Assembly (NCBI RefSeq): GCF_003574485.1
Contig: NZ_QLIT01000099.1
Location: forward strand, 1 to 48,669
Reading direction: 5' to 3'
Length of the DNA stretch: 48,669 bases
From: Facilibium subflavum
Lineage (GTDB): Bacteria; Pseudomonadota; Gammaproteobacteria; Francisellales; Francisellaceae
Shown: positions 28,431-37,531 of the stretch, piece after piece
Layout: every line of letters begins with the position of its first letter
Numbering within the stretch: the first letter of the stretch is position 1
Notes under the pieces: model-generated
The model's input: only the letters and a program-made list of their open reading frames with translations
Databases searched by the model: none
What the model was told of the DNA's origin: nothing
Made by a program: the position numbers and the translations under genes

Positions 28431-29906
28431 GTGAAAAAAATGAAATTATCAAATCTTTTATTGCCACTTAGCCGTCGCTTGCAATGCTTGATAACAAAAC
28501 AAGTAATTATAGGGATAACCCTTATTTTTACGATCAGCAACGTTGCTTTAGCCGAAAACTCGACACGCCAGGAAATCCGCTATCTTGTAAAGAAATATCG
28601 CCTTACCAATGCCAGCATTGGTATTGCCGTACAGCGTGTTAATTCCAAAGAAATGCTTTATCAATATGCACAGAATCGATTTTTTATCCCGGCAAGCAAT
28701 AATAAGATATTTACCGCCATTGCTGCCTTAGCCACACTGCCGGCAAATTTTCAATTTCAAACGCGTGTATTCTATCAAAAATCCAAGTTCAATAATGGCA
28801 CACTTAAGGGAAACCTGTATATCGATTTCTCAGGTGACCCAAGCTTGACAGGCTCAAGCCTTTATAATCTTATTGCACAAATTAAGCAAAATGGCATTAA
28901 GAAAATTGATGGTGATATTATTGCGGTAGCTAATAAATTTACCGGAAGCTATATTCCTGAAGGCTGGTCGCATGAAGATACAAAATACTGCTATGCGGCA
29001 CCTGCCTCTACCATGAATATGAATAAAAATTGCACGGTAATTAAATTAATCAATACTAGCGGCAATAAAACCAAAGTCGAAGAAGTTGCCAATACCAGTG
29101 ATATTACCTTTAAAAACAGTGCAACCATTGAGCCTTATAACATCCGGAAAAATTGTCCATTCACACTCAACATGGATGATGATAATGTTACCCATCTATC
29201 AGGTTGTTTGCCAAGAAAAGCCGAATTTTACATGAGTCTTGCCATTGCAAATCCTGCATTAAAGACATTGGATACGATTAAGGATTTCGTCAAAGAAATT
29301 GGGCTTGTCTATACCGGTGACATCATCATTGGCAACCTGCCCAAACAAAAGCTTGATCAGCTGGCCGAAATTCGCTCAGCACCCTTATCGGATTTGTTAA
29401 CGCATATGCTGTTAAAATCAGATAATCTTTATGCTGAAAGCTTTGCCCGCACCGTGGGTTATGTGATGTATGGGGCAGGCTCAACCACCATGGCCACAAA
29501 AGCCATTGAAAATATCCTGACAAAGACTTACCATGCCGATACCAAAGCGCTTGTTATGAAAGATGGCTCTGGATTATCCATACTAGATCGTGTCACCCCG
29601 CTTTTTATGGTCAATCTTTTAAGTAATGTTTATAACAGCAACATTGGTAAACGCCTATATAGCTACCTTCCAACCTCTGGGGTTGATGGAACCCTGGCAT
29701 ATCGCATGGGTGGCCATTTGCAAGGGAAAGTCCATGCCAAAACAGGCACATTAGATGGTGTCTCCACCCTTTCAGGTTATTTGCTTAGCCAAAAAAATCA
29801 CCTGCTGAGCTTCTCTATTATGCTCAATGATTTACATGAGAATCAACGAAATAAAGCACGTATTTTTCAGGATAAAGTGGTTGATGTTTTTTATCGAACG
29901 CTATAA
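28431..29906 (+). CDS. dacB: D-alanyl-D-alanine carboxypeptidase/endopeptidase (PBP4, DacB)
   Basis: This is a low-molecular-weight class C penicillin-binding protein that trims peptidoglycan peptides in the periplasm. The 491-residue protein has an N-terminal hydrophobic segment (residues 24-41, cleavage probably after ALA), the active-site SxxK as SNNK (residues 89-92), SDN near residue 331 and KTG near 437 (AKTGTLDGVSTLSGY). A GTG at 28431 is the first start; an ATG three codons later is also possible. Its end overlaps rpe by 6 bp, tail to tail. Confidence 0.92.
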   Translation: MKKMKLSNLLLPLSRRLQCLITKQVIIGITLIFTISNVALAENSTRQEIRYLVKKYRLTNASIGIAVQRVNSKEMLYQYAQNRFFIPASNNKIFTAIAALATLPANFQFQTRVFYQKSKFNNGTLKGNLYIDFSGDPSLTGSSLYNLIAQIKQNGIKKIDGDIIAVANKFTGSYIPEGWSHEDTKYCYAAPASTMNMNKNCTVIKLINTSGNKTKVEEVANTSDITFKNSATIEPYNIRKNCPFTLNMDDDNVTHLSGCLPRKAEFYMSLAIANPALKTLDTIKDFVKEIGLVYTGDIIIGNLPKQKLDQLAEIRSAPLSDLLTHMLLKSDNLYAESFARTVGYVMYGAGSTTMATKAIENILTKTYHADTKALVMKDGSGLSILDRVTPLFMVNLLSNVYNSNIGKRLYSYLPTSGVDGTLAYRMGGHLQGKVHAKTGTLDGVSTLSGYLLSQKNHLLSFSIMLNDLHENQRNKARIFQDKVVDVFYRTL

Positions 29907-30557
29907 TGCCAAACGCATCTGATCAATAGCCTTTTTATAGTCTTTTTGGTTAAAAATAGCGGAGCCTGCAACAAAGGCCCGTGCACCACATTGCGCTAAT
30001 TTGGCAATGTTTTCAACACTCACCCCACCATCAACCTCTAACAAGATATCTTTTTTTGTGGATTCAATCCAATTTGAAATCTGTGTAATTTTTTGATACA
30101 TCCCCTCAATCAAACGCTGTCCAGCAAAGCCAGGGTTCACCGTCATCACCAGGATTCGATCTATTTTATCGATAACATGATTGCATACAGAGATATCCGT
30201 GGCAGGGTTTAATGCAACACCTGCCTTAATGCCAAATGAATGCACCAGGCTTAAGCTTCGATCAAGGTGTTTTGTCGCCTCAGGGTGAAAAACAATACTT
30301 GAAGCACCTGCTTTTGCAAAGCTTTTAATTAAATCATCAACCGGTTCGACCATTAAATGCACATCCACATTTGCCGTAATCCCATCTTTTCTTAATGCCG
30401 ATAACAGCATCGGCCCAAAAGTAAGGTTCGGGACATAATGATTATCCATCACATCAAAATGGATATTATCCGCACCGGCAGTTATCACCGATTTTACATC
30501 CTGGCCAAGATGTGCAAGGTTTGCTGATAATATTGAAGGGTTGATTTGGTAGTCCAT
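29901..30557 (-). CDS. rpe: Ribulose-phosphate 3-epimerase
   Basis: Rpe interconverts ribulose 5-phosphate and xylulose 5-phosphate. The 218-residue TIM barrel has NPSILSANLAHLG, HFDVMDNHYVPNLTFGP, VDVHLMVEP, VMTVNPGFAGQ and LEVDGGVS, all family motifs with the metal and catalytic residues. With gnd in the same window it belongs to the pentose phosphate pathway, but it is not in an operon with it. Confidence 0.97.
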   Translation of the reverse strand: MDYQINPSILSANLAHLGQDVKSVITAGADNIHFDVMDNHYVPNLTFGPMLLSALRKDGITANVDVHLMVEPVDDLIKSFAKAGASSIVFHPEATKHLDRSLSLVHSFGIKAGVALNPATDISVCNHVIDKIDRILVMTVNPGFAGQRLIEGMYQKITQISNWIESTKKDILLEVDGGVSVENIAKLAQCGARAFVAGSAIFNQKDYKKAIDQMRLAL

Positions 30558-30854
30558 ATAAAATACTTCCCGTAGCTGTTTTGTTTATACGGATTATATC
30601 ACGTATCCAGTATTCACAAACTAAATTGCTCAACAGTAATTTTACACATTTTCTAAAATTTTGGAAGGATTACCATGTGTCCAATTTTAGTTGACCAGAA
30701 CAGGAATCCACGCAAAGGTTACTCCTTACTCACAACAGTTGGGGCTGTATACAGAGGTTTTTGTACACTAACTCTTTAAATCAACAGATTTTGTTGATTT
30801 CTATTTATTTCCTCAATGGTATCTTCAAAGTTTGTCTACATCATCTGCCCTAAA
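30558..30854. other. Intergenic region with a hairpin (297 bp)
   Basis: No gene is supported. AAATCAACA (30778-30786) pairs with TGTTGATTT (30792-30800) around GATTT, a 9-bp stem downstream of the minus-strand coiled-coil gene. It has no T-run on the minus side, so a terminator role is only possible. The remaining sequence (for example around 30675-30760) is not like either neighbour and may be an old insertion scar. Confidence 0.4.
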
Positions 30855-31667
30855 TCAAGTATTTTTTATTTCTTGGGTTAGGTTAGTATTCTTATCAAAA
30901 GAATTTACTCTAGCCTCAAATGGGCTATTAGAATAAGATGATGGATAGCTCCCGAGCTCATCTAGCTTCACATTGTCGTAAACTGTCAACCGCGCCTTAA
31001 GATCTTCATTTTCATTACGCAATTCTTCATTTGTTTTCTTTAAACTAATTAAATCATCATAAAGCTTATTTGTTGTTTCTTCATTTTTTCTAACTTCTTG
31101 CTTGATTTCATTTGTACTGTTTAGTAGGTTTTTATACTGATTACCTTGATTTTCGTGCTCCTTTGTTGAATTATCAAGATGAACTGTAGAGTTTTTTAAC
31201 TGCTGTGTGCTTTCATCAAGTAATTGGCTTACTCTAATTAAATCTTCTTGTGTTTTATTTAGGTCATTACTAAGGCATAAGTTACGATTAGTAAGTTTTG
31301 TGATTGTCACTCTTGTCAACTCATCGTACTCTTTGCTTGTTAAAAAATTGTTGAGCATACTAGCAAGTTTACTTCCGCGCTTACCAAACACCCCAAACTT
31401 CATTTTGGTTTCAATATAATTACTGACACCTTGTTTGAAATTTATGGGGTTACTACTACAATTGCTGCAAATATCGTAAACTGCATTAATATCAGCTAAT
31501 CTGCCTGATGTATTGTTTTCCAAACTTGCTCGGTCATTAAACTTTTCCTGCATATACTTTATAAATACTGCTGTAAGCATCTCTTCCATTTCAGGATAAT
31601 TATCTTTTGCTGCATTCAGACCATTCTCAGCAAGTATATCTTTCACTTCTTCTATATTCATTGGCAT
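30855..31667 (-). CDS. Coiled-coil protein, effector candidate
   Basis: I do not recognise a family. The 270-residue protein has a helical N-terminal part (residues 1-120, with CSNCSS near residue 70), a long coiled coil (about residues 125-235, rich in Lys, Glu, Asn and Leu), and a low-complexity tail. Near the C terminus is PFEARVNS (residues 249-256), nearly repeated as PFEAKVNS near the end of the 40560-42080 protein. GGGAG lies 6 nt before the ATG. It is 33 bp downstream of another coiled-coil gene, probably in one transcript. There is no signal peptide. A secreted effector role is an inference from context and the shared tail. Confidence 0.6.
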   Translation of the reverse strand: MPMNIEEVKDILAENGLNAAKDNYPEMEEMLTAVFIKYMQEKFNDRASLENNTSGRLADINAVYDICSNCSSNPINFKQGVSNYIETKMKFGVFGKRGSKLASMLNNFLTSKEYDELTRVTITKLTNRNLCLSNDLNKTQEDLIRVSQLLDESTQQLKNSTVHLDNSTKEHENQGNQYKNLLNSTNEIKQEVRKNEETTNKLYDDLISLKKTNEELRNENEDLKARLTVYDNVKLDELGSYPSSYSNSPFEARVNSFDKNTNLTQEIKNT

Positions 31668-31700
31668 AATTGTCTCCCATTTATTTATCTATTTATTTGT

Positions 31701-33200
31701 TTATTCTAAAATTACAGAAGTGTTAATCTCCTTATGATTCACTATTTTCTCAAAAACCCCTCTCTCAAAATTCTTCGATCTTTGTTGTGATGTATTTATT
31801 TTCCTTTTTAGCCCCTGGCCAAAATCAGACAATTTTTTAATAATTTTTTGCTGCTCCTCCAGCTTTGTTTGCGCTTTTTTTATAGGGCTATTTGAATTTA
31901 ACTTTTGAAGGTTATATGCACCTGTAGCAGGCGTGTAGTTAATCTCCTTTAAAATACAATTAATTTTTTGATTCAAGTACGCTATTTTTTCAAAATCATT
32001 CTTTTTATCATTTAATGTGTTTAATATGCGGTCGTAATTACTTTCATCCATAAACTGTTTTAAGTTTTCAAGGATACGATTAAACTTATCTGAGCTTTCT
32101 CTTTTGTTATCATTGTGATCTAAGGCTGTAGCTGAGGGTGGGTTACTCTTCGGTATTTCACTAACTAGTTTCTCGCACGCTTCCAACTTTGTTGTTGTTT
32201 TTTCAGTATCGCGCTTTATCTCCTCATGCGCTTGACTGATCGCATTAAGCGTATTTTTATTTTGCTTTAGTGTTTTTTGATCCGTTTTAATAGCTTCTTG
32301 ATTTTGTTTAATGGCTTTTTCAGCTTCTTCTGCCACCGACGCATTTTGAAACTTTAATGCTGAAAGATCATACCAACAACCTTCCTGACTCAATTTTAAA
32401 GATGCCGGCGTTATATTTGGCTTATTCAAGTCATCAGGTTTCCATTTAAACGTTCCCGTTTTTACAAGATTTTTAAAAAAATACCCCAAACCATCCCAAA
32501 AAGACCAGGATTTATTTTTGCTTTCACTTTTTTCTGGTTGGTAAGTAATTTTTTCTAAAGTGTATGATCTTCTTGAATGCATTTCTCTCCATGGTTCTGC
32601 AAGCCGTTGCAGCGTGAGATCAAAAACTTCATAAGTCCTATTTTGAGCAACTCTAACAGCCTGACTATTGTAGCCTTGAGTCCCTTTTGAGATATGTGAA
32701 ATTGCCTCTATATTCTTTTTTGCAATAGTAAAAAGAAACTTATTAACCTGATTTTTACTTGCTTCAGTTAAACGGCTATAGCCATCATATAAAAATTTAT
32801 TTAATAATTCTTCATTGATTTTTTCATATTTAGTCTTTTTAATATCTTTTGAAAGCTCATCAATAGTATTACCTTTTAGATAATTGTTCACTATTTCTTG
32901 AAGATCATCGTTAGATTCATGATCTGAAAGGAAACTGGATAGTGTATCGTCATTGCTTGCTTGTTTAAGCTTTTTGAAAATACCTTTTTTATCTTCAGTT
33001 GCCAGGTGCGCTTCTATCTTTTCATCTTGTGCTATTTTTTTCAATAGCACAACCCTTAATTCTCCTTCATACTCAAGCGTAGCAACCTGATCAAGAAAGT
33101 TTTTAAATTTACCTTTCTCGGCTAACCCGTAAATCTCAAGTACAGTTTCTTTAAATTTATCAAAAGAATCATCCTTATTTATCATATTTTTATCACGCAT
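31701..33200 (-). CDS. Large coiled-coil protein, effector candidate
   Basis: I do not recognise a family. The 499-residue protein is almost all helix-forming and highly charged. Residues 285-350 look like a coiled coil (AEEAEKAIKQNQEAIKTDQK), with a further helical part to about 480. The end is GVFEKIVNHKEINTSVILE: FExxVN recalls the tail motif of the neighbouring coiled-coil protein, and INTSVILE recalls INSSVIFE at the end of the divergent gene 33397-33897. A perfect AGGAGG lies 7 nt before the ATG at 33200. There is no signal peptide or membrane segment. Confidence 0.6.
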   Translation of the reverse strand: MRDKNMINKDDSFDKFKETVLEIYGLAEKGKFKNFLDQVATLEYEGELRVVLLKKIAQDEKIEAHLATEDKKGIFKKLKQASNDDTLSSFLSDHESNDDLQEIVNNYLKGNTIDELSKDIKKTKYEKINEELLNKFLYDGYSRLTEASKNQVNKFLFTIAKKNIEAISHISKGTQGYNSQAVRVAQNRTYEVFDLTLQRLAEPWREMHSRRSYTLEKITYQPEKSESKNKSWSFWDGLGYFFKNLVKTGTFKWKPDDLNKPNITPASLKLSQEGCWYDLSALKFQNASVAEEAEKAIKQNQEAIKTDQKTLKQNKNTLNAISQAHEEIKRDTEKTTTKLEACEKLVSEIPKSNPPSATALDHNDNKRESSDKFNRILENLKQFMDESNYDRILNTLNDKKNDFEKIAYLNQKINCILKEINYTPATGAYNLQKLNSNSPIKKAQTKLEEQQKIIKKLSDFGQGLKRKINTSQQRSKNFERGVFEKIVNHKEINTSVILE

Positions 33201-33396
33201 ACTTAGTCCTCCTGGTCACTTCAAACATAAATACTATTAATTTACACATCCATATTCCCCCAAAACCTATAAAGAAGAAAAGCGTAAAACCCCGGTAATT
33301 TAATTAAAAATTTAATACTAGCGTTAAAAATACGGAAAAATATTTACAAAAGCATGTCAAAAAAATGTGATAACCAAAACCTAAAGGAGGTAACCC

Positions 33397-33897
33397 ATGG
33401 TACTGACATCTGAACATCTCAATGCCTATATCAAAGAATTACAGGCAATTCAAACGCTTAATAAAACTGAGCTTATCGAAGATGCTATGGTCGATTTATA
33501 TTTCAAAATTGATAATGAGGCGATGGCAAGTGACAAAATCAAATCTTTTGATGATGTAGCTCCAAAATCACAAGAATGTATTAAGCAGATCAGCCAGCTA
33601 TTATTGGCGATATACTCCCAAGCCTATGTAAAAGAGCTTGGCACTTGTATTGATAAATCCACCCTAAAGCATAATACGGCATATGGTTTGTTTAATACCA
33701 TTGATGGCACACTTAGAGACTATTTTCACCTGACTGATCATTTTAGCTTTGCCAGACGCTTAAATCGACAATTACGGCCGAAGTCCTGCAACTTATCCGA
33801 CAATACGAGGAATGGATTAATAAAAGAATTTTCTTTTGAGGATAAAGCAACTGATATAAATTCAAGTGTTATTTTTGAAAGCGACAATCGTATTTAG
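33397..33897 (+). CDS. Protein of unknown function (166 aa), effector candidate
   Basis: I do not recognise a family. AAAGGAGGTAA, a near-perfect ribosome binding site, lies just before the ATG at 33397. The protein is helical and soluble, with no signal peptide. Its tail has SFEDKATDINSSVIFE about 20 residues from the end, close to the tail of the divergently transcribed coiled-coil gene (EINTSVILE). The 196-bp gap between the two genes must hold both promoters. The shared tail suggests the same export route or partner. Confidence 0.5.
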   Translation: MVLTSEHLNAYIKELQAIQTLNKTELIEDAMVDLYFKIDNEAMASDKIKSFDDVAPKSQECIKQISQLLLAIYSQAYVKELGTCIDKSTLKHNTAYGLFNTIDGTLRDYFHLTDHFSFARRLNRQLRPKSCNLSDNTRNGLIKEFSFEDKATDINSSVIFESDNRI

Positions 33898-33953
33898 TCC
33901 AGTTTTATATGATATTGCAGAGTTTAACAAAACGCTTATCATCTTATCATTGT

Positions 33954-34018
33954 GGCCATTACTGTCTTGAGTTACCAACGATTATCACGTGGATCGCCGC
34001 CAAGCAAGGACGACGACA
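33954..34018 (+). repeat. Hairpin repeat copy B
   Basis: The sequence GGCCATTACTG...TATCACGTGGAT...CGCCGCCAAGC matches copy C at 40291 over most of 60 bp (GGCCATTACTG, TATCACGTGGAT and GCCAAGC in the same order and spacing). The hairpin itself is degraded here. It ends a few bases before the left inverted repeat of the nuclease element. Confidence 0.6.
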
Positions 34019-34021
34019 GTA

Positions 34022-34570
34022 AATTCCCCTTCACTTGGTGAAGGGGTGCCGAGCCTGCGAGGCGGGGTAGTCATTTTACTTGCATTTGCATCATCCGATC
34101 GCGCAGCCTTTGATGAATATGCATCAGAACACCTGCCAAATTCTGCTTAATATCAATATCCAGAATGTGGATAACCAATAAATCAAATCCTTGTAAATAG
34201 GCTTCTCGCTCCATATCATATTCAACCTTAAAGTCATGACTTCCCCCATCTATTTCAATAACTACGCCCAAGGACTTACAATAAAAGTCAACGATATAAT
34301 TTCCGATGATTTTCTGACGATCAAAATCAAGTGCTAAAAGTTTCTTGGACTTTATCTCTTGCCATAATAAAACTTCAGACAAGTTCCCTGCCTTTCTCAA
34401 TTGCTGGGCATATGCTTTTAAATTATGGTTATAAGGTAGTTTTCCCCAATGCTTCATATATTTAGTTGGCTTTTTGATGATAGATGACTATAAGTATAGC
34501 AGTCGTACTGTGCTTTTTTACTACCCCGTCAGCCTACGGCTGCCACCCCTTCACCAAGTGAAGGGGAATT
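34022..34570. mobile_element. 549-bp inverted-repeat element carrying a DUF559 nuclease
   Basis: Left end 34022-34070 and right end 34520-34570 are inverted copies. Read outward, each has ACTACCCCG, 14-15 variable bases, then an identical 27-bp block containing a perfect hairpin (CCCCTTCAC and GTGAAGGGG around a 3-nt loop) and ending AATT. The variable part differs between ends but keeps a small hairpin in each (GCCT/AGGC on the left, CAGCC/GGCTG on the right). The only gene inside is a DUF559 nuclease whose stop codon abuts the left repeat. No transposase is present. The structure is directly visible; mobility is inferred. Confidence 0.75.
34071..34457 (-). CDS. DUF559 (Vsr-like) endonuclease domain protein
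   Basis: This 128-residue protein is of the DUF559 group, related to Vsr and other PD-(D/E)xK nucleases. It has the N-terminal LRKAGNLSEVLLWQEIK, then FDRQKIIGNYIVDFYC (catalytic Asp), VVIEIDGGSHD (catalytic Glu/Asp), and D.ERE.YL...GF.LLVIHILD. The expected active-site residues are present, so it is probably active. It fills the inside of an inverted-repeat element; an extended -10 (TGC TATACT, 34494-34502 on the minus strand) may drive it from within the element. There is no clear ribosome binding site. Confidence 0.85.
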   Translation of the reverse strand: MKHWGKLPYNHNLKAYAQQLRKAGNLSEVLLWQEIKSKKLLALDFDRQKIIGNYIVDFYCKSLGVVIEIDGGSHDFKVEYDMEREAYLQGFDLLVIHILDIDIKQNLAGVLMHIHQRLRDRMMQMQVK

Positions 34571-34624
34571 AAATCAATATTTACCCACAGACTTGGAATA
34601 CGCCTATCGTTTTGCCCATAAGCT

Positions 34625-35524
34625 TTATATCTCAGTGAATAATAACTGCCAATCGTGCTTGCTATTTTGTATCTGAAGCTTAATACCAATGCTATAACCA
34701 AAATCGAGTAAGGCCTTGCTGATGGTGACTTGCTTTGAAGATGTGAAGTCAAGCTGTATTTGCCTCTGCTCTATCTTAAGATGCGCACAGGCATCATCTC
34801 GCACATAACGCTTAAATCCACAATCATGAAGCTGCATATATAAAATACTGGCATAGACATACCAGATCATGCGTGTGCGACATTGTGATAACGGTGTTGT
34901 ACAGTAAAGTTTAATATCAGCTAGCGCATTGGCAAAATGTTTATGCGGGAAGTCTTGCCAACTCACATAACCATGCTGCTTATTTTGATACGCACTATGT
35001 AAACTATAATATAAACTCAAAAGAGGCGCTGCCTTGGGTTGTGCACCCTTACTCATTGTCTGCGCCTTACTATTTAGCTCATCTATACAAGTAAGATAAG
35101 CATCTGCCAATAGATGACTTTCAGATGAAGGTGTCATATCTGCGGTATGCGTTAATATATCAATATACAACTTTGGCATATTAGGCTGATTAAAAAATGG
35201 AATCTTCTCAATGCTCAGACGTGCATTTTTCCCCTCACCAAAAGGATAGTGATTAATTTGACCCAGCCTTGTTTGTCTAAATAAATCATCGTCATGACTT
35301 ATACAGCCAGCCAAATCCTGTGGTAAAAACTGCACAAGCGTTTTTCCGATAATTTCTTTTGCATCTAAATTTAAAACTGTTTGACAGCTGTTACTAACAT
35401 AAATACATTTTCCATGAGAATCACGGATTAATACACAATAGCGCGATGCTTTTTTCCCTTCTATTAGTGCTGTTATTTCCGTAATATTGCTTAAGCTGTT
35501 TTCTGCTAATACGTATTTTTGCAT
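34625..35524 (-). CDS. PAS domain protein
   Basis: The 299-residue protein has an N-terminal PAS domain (about residues 12-110: SRYCVLIRDSHGKCIYVSNSC..VLNLDAKEIIGKTLVQFLP). The C-terminal two thirds (about 130-299) is not recognised. I see no histidine kinase, GGDEF, EAL or HTH motif, so the output is unknown. GGAG lies 13 nt before the ATG, too far to be ideal. The DUF559 element lies 54 bp past its stop codon. It may be a sensor with a new output domain. Confidence 0.65.
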   Translation of the reverse strand: MQKYVLAENSLSNITEITALIEGKKASRYCVLIRDSHGKCIYVSNSCQTVLNLDAKEIIGKTLVQFLPQDLAGCISHDDDLFRQTRLGQINHYPFGEGKNARLSIEKIPFFNQPNMPKLYIDILTHTADMTPSSESHLLADAYLTCIDELNSKAQTMSKGAQPKAAPLLSLYYSLHSAYQNKQHGYVSWQDFPHKHFANALADIKLYCTTPLSQCRTRMIWYVYASILYMQLHDCGFKRYVRDDACAHLKIEQRQIQLDFTSSKQVTISKALLDFGYSIGIKLQIQNSKHDWQLLFTEI

Positions 35525-35696
35525 AAATATTTGTTACTCCATTTTAACTAATTTTGCATGTTTTTTGATTAAATGCCTCGACATGGTTTACAAGCAATCA
35601 TCAAAGTGTAAAATAATAATAACTTTTAATTATTCGCTAAAGCGGGAAACTACCTGGTTAGTGATTGCGATTTAACAAAAAAATGCTTGTAAAGCT

Positions 35697-37322
35697 TCAG
35701 ATAGATTGACAAGACAAAAGCTTACGACGAACCTGTCCTGTCTTATTTGACAAAAATGTCTCATAAAAAATAGATTTCCCTTTACGCCTTGTTGAATATC
35801 CACTAATAAACTGCGCTAAATGTGTTGCATTGAATTGAAATAAAGAAACCTCATTACCTTGACAAGTTTTCCCTGTCAACATACGAATAAACTGCGTCTT
35901 TATTGCCGTATTTGTTGTTGGATGATTTAGCTTTTCTAGTAATAATTTGGCAAGCCGTGTGTTTGCTTTAAACTCACCTGTTCTTCGGTCAATCGCGCAT
36001 AAATAGATAAAGTTAGAAACCAGGAAATCCATATTTTTTGTGCTTAAGCTTTTCTTGCTGTCGTTACAAAAAGATAACAGCAATGTCGCTTTACGACTTT
36101 TAGCCGGATCTGTTTTAAATGGCGAAAACCAGGAAGGTTGTGTGCTATATGAGTTAAAAAGCTCAAATGCAAACTCACGAAATAAAAAATGTGGTGATTC
36201 TTTAACAAGTCCGTGATTCATCAAATAACGCTTTGTTGAAAAATAACCTTGAAAATATAGCTGTAACTTTTGGCTTTCTCCTTTTTTAAAGTCGATTGAA
36301 TCAACGCCTGTATCAATCTTGATCGTTTGTAAGGCATATTTTCCACGCAAGCGCTGATATTCCTCTTCAGCAGCATCTGTACCGTTTCTGCTTGCACCTA
36401 TATCACATAAATACCTCACAAGCTTATTATAGATAAACTTAGATATGATACCTGGATCGTATAACTTCTCCTGCCTGCCATAAAGCGCTTTATGGACAGG
36501 ATCATTTTGTCTTTCACTAAAAGCGAAGATTAAACGATTAAGCTTGCTTTTTTCTTTCACGCTAGGGTGTGTATCTAAATGTGCCTTTTCTACCGGTTCT
36601 AATGCTTCGGTAGGAATATTTTCATAATAACCACCATCAATATACTCACGACCATTAACATTATGTGGTTGCAAAATCACAGGTAAAGAGGCTGAAGCTC
36701 TAATTGCACTGGCAATCTCAACATAAGGTGTTGTTTCAATGCTAAATCGTTTTACTTCACCACACTCTCGAGCAACTGCAGTCAATACAACTTTCTTAAA
36801 GCGCTTAGGAAACAAACGATGTAAACGTTGTAAATCTTTAAAATAAATCGGTTGGGACCTTTTATTTCTTTGGTATAAATGCTTAAGGTAAAGTATATTG
36901 CGCGTGCCAAGTTTCACATCTGATAAAACACCAATATTTTCCTGAAAGAAATTCTGTATATTTTGTCTGATTTTCTGACGACAAAAATCAAGCATTGGCT
37001 GCCCTGTTCTTGCAATCGAAAAAAAGCTAGATCGCCCCCCTAATAAGCTTTCGTTCATCTGCATAGCTGCTTGTTGAAATTGATCTGGCTTCATCCCGGT
37101 TGCAATAAATCCCGCGCTTAAAGCACCAATCGATGAACCAGAAATTGTGTTTATACCTTCAAATAAACCTGCCTCATAAAGTGCTTGGTAGACTCCGACA
37201 TAACTTGCACCACGAACCCCACCACCAGAAAATACAAGCTCTGATATTCTTCTGTTTTTTGTTGCCTGTTGCAGTTGATTAAATCCTTCATGATCAAATT
37301 CTGTATAATTCCCTGTATTCAT
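35697..37322 (-). CDS. Patatin-like phospholipase
   Basis: The 541-residue protein has a patatin catalytic domain: the oxyanion loop VFSGGGVRGASYVGV (near residue 30), the nucleophile serine in GSSIG (near 60), and the catalytic aspartate in YIDGGYYENIP (near 240). The C-terminal 280 residues are not recognised. The frame opens further upstream, but AAGGA before the ATG at 37322 sets the start. There is no signal peptide, as in type III/IV/VI-secreted patatins such as ExoU-like effectors. Whether it is secreted is an inference. Confidence 0.85.
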   Translation of the reverse strand: MNTGNYTEFDHEGFNQLQQATKNRRISELVFSGGGVRGASYVGVYQALYEAGLFEGINTISGSSIGALSAGFIATGMKPDQFQQAAMQMNESLLGGRSSFFSIARTGQPMLDFCRQKIRQNIQNFFQENIGVLSDVKLGTRNILYLKHLYQRNKRSQPIYFKDLQRLHRLFPKRFKKVVLTAVARECGEVKRFSIETTPYVEIASAIRASASLPVILQPHNVNGREYIDGGYYENIPTEALEPVEKAHLDTHPSVKEKSKLNRLIFAFSERQNDPVHKALYGRQEKLYDPGIISKFIYNKLVRYLCDIGASRNGTDAAEEEYQRLRGKYALQTIKIDTGVDSIDFKKGESQKLQLYFQGYFSTKRYLMNHGLVKESPHFLFREFAFELFNSYSTQPSWFSPFKTDPAKSRKATLLLSFCNDSKKSLSTKNMDFLVSNFIYLCAIDRRTGEFKANTRLAKLLLEKLNHPTTNTAIKTQFIRMLTGKTCQGNEVSLFQFNATHLAQFISGYSTRRKGKSIFYETFLSNKTGQVRRKLLSCQSI

Positions 37323-37472
37323 TGCACTATCCTTTGATTTCTCTATAATCACCCATAAAGCATAGATCATATTATTATATACAAACATAGGGAAACCACT
37401 GATTGTATAAACCCTTTCGCTTTAACGAAAAAGTATTGTAATGCTCGACCTTGTTGCATCAAAATAAATTAC

Positions 37473-37501
37473 TTGACGCAAACACACAGTTTAACTATGC
37501 T
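37473..37501 (+). promoter_or_regulatory. Sigma-70-type promoter for ispB
   Basis: TTGACG (37473-37478) and TATGCT (37496-37501) are separated by exactly 17 bp and lie 30 bp before the ispB start. It is the best sigma-70 match I found between genes in this window. Confidence 0.6.
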
Positions 37502-37531
37502 CGTCAGTTATGTATATAAATCGATACTCTA

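Noticed and set aside
35525-35675. Plus-strand 62-codon frame between the PAS and patatin genes
   Set aside because: It overlaps the PAS gene, has no ribosome binding site and has unlikely composition.
37405-37435. Hairpin TTTCG/CGAAA downstream of the ispB-patatin gap as a terminator
   Set aside because: The stem is only 5 bp and AT-rich, with no good T-run in the direction needed.
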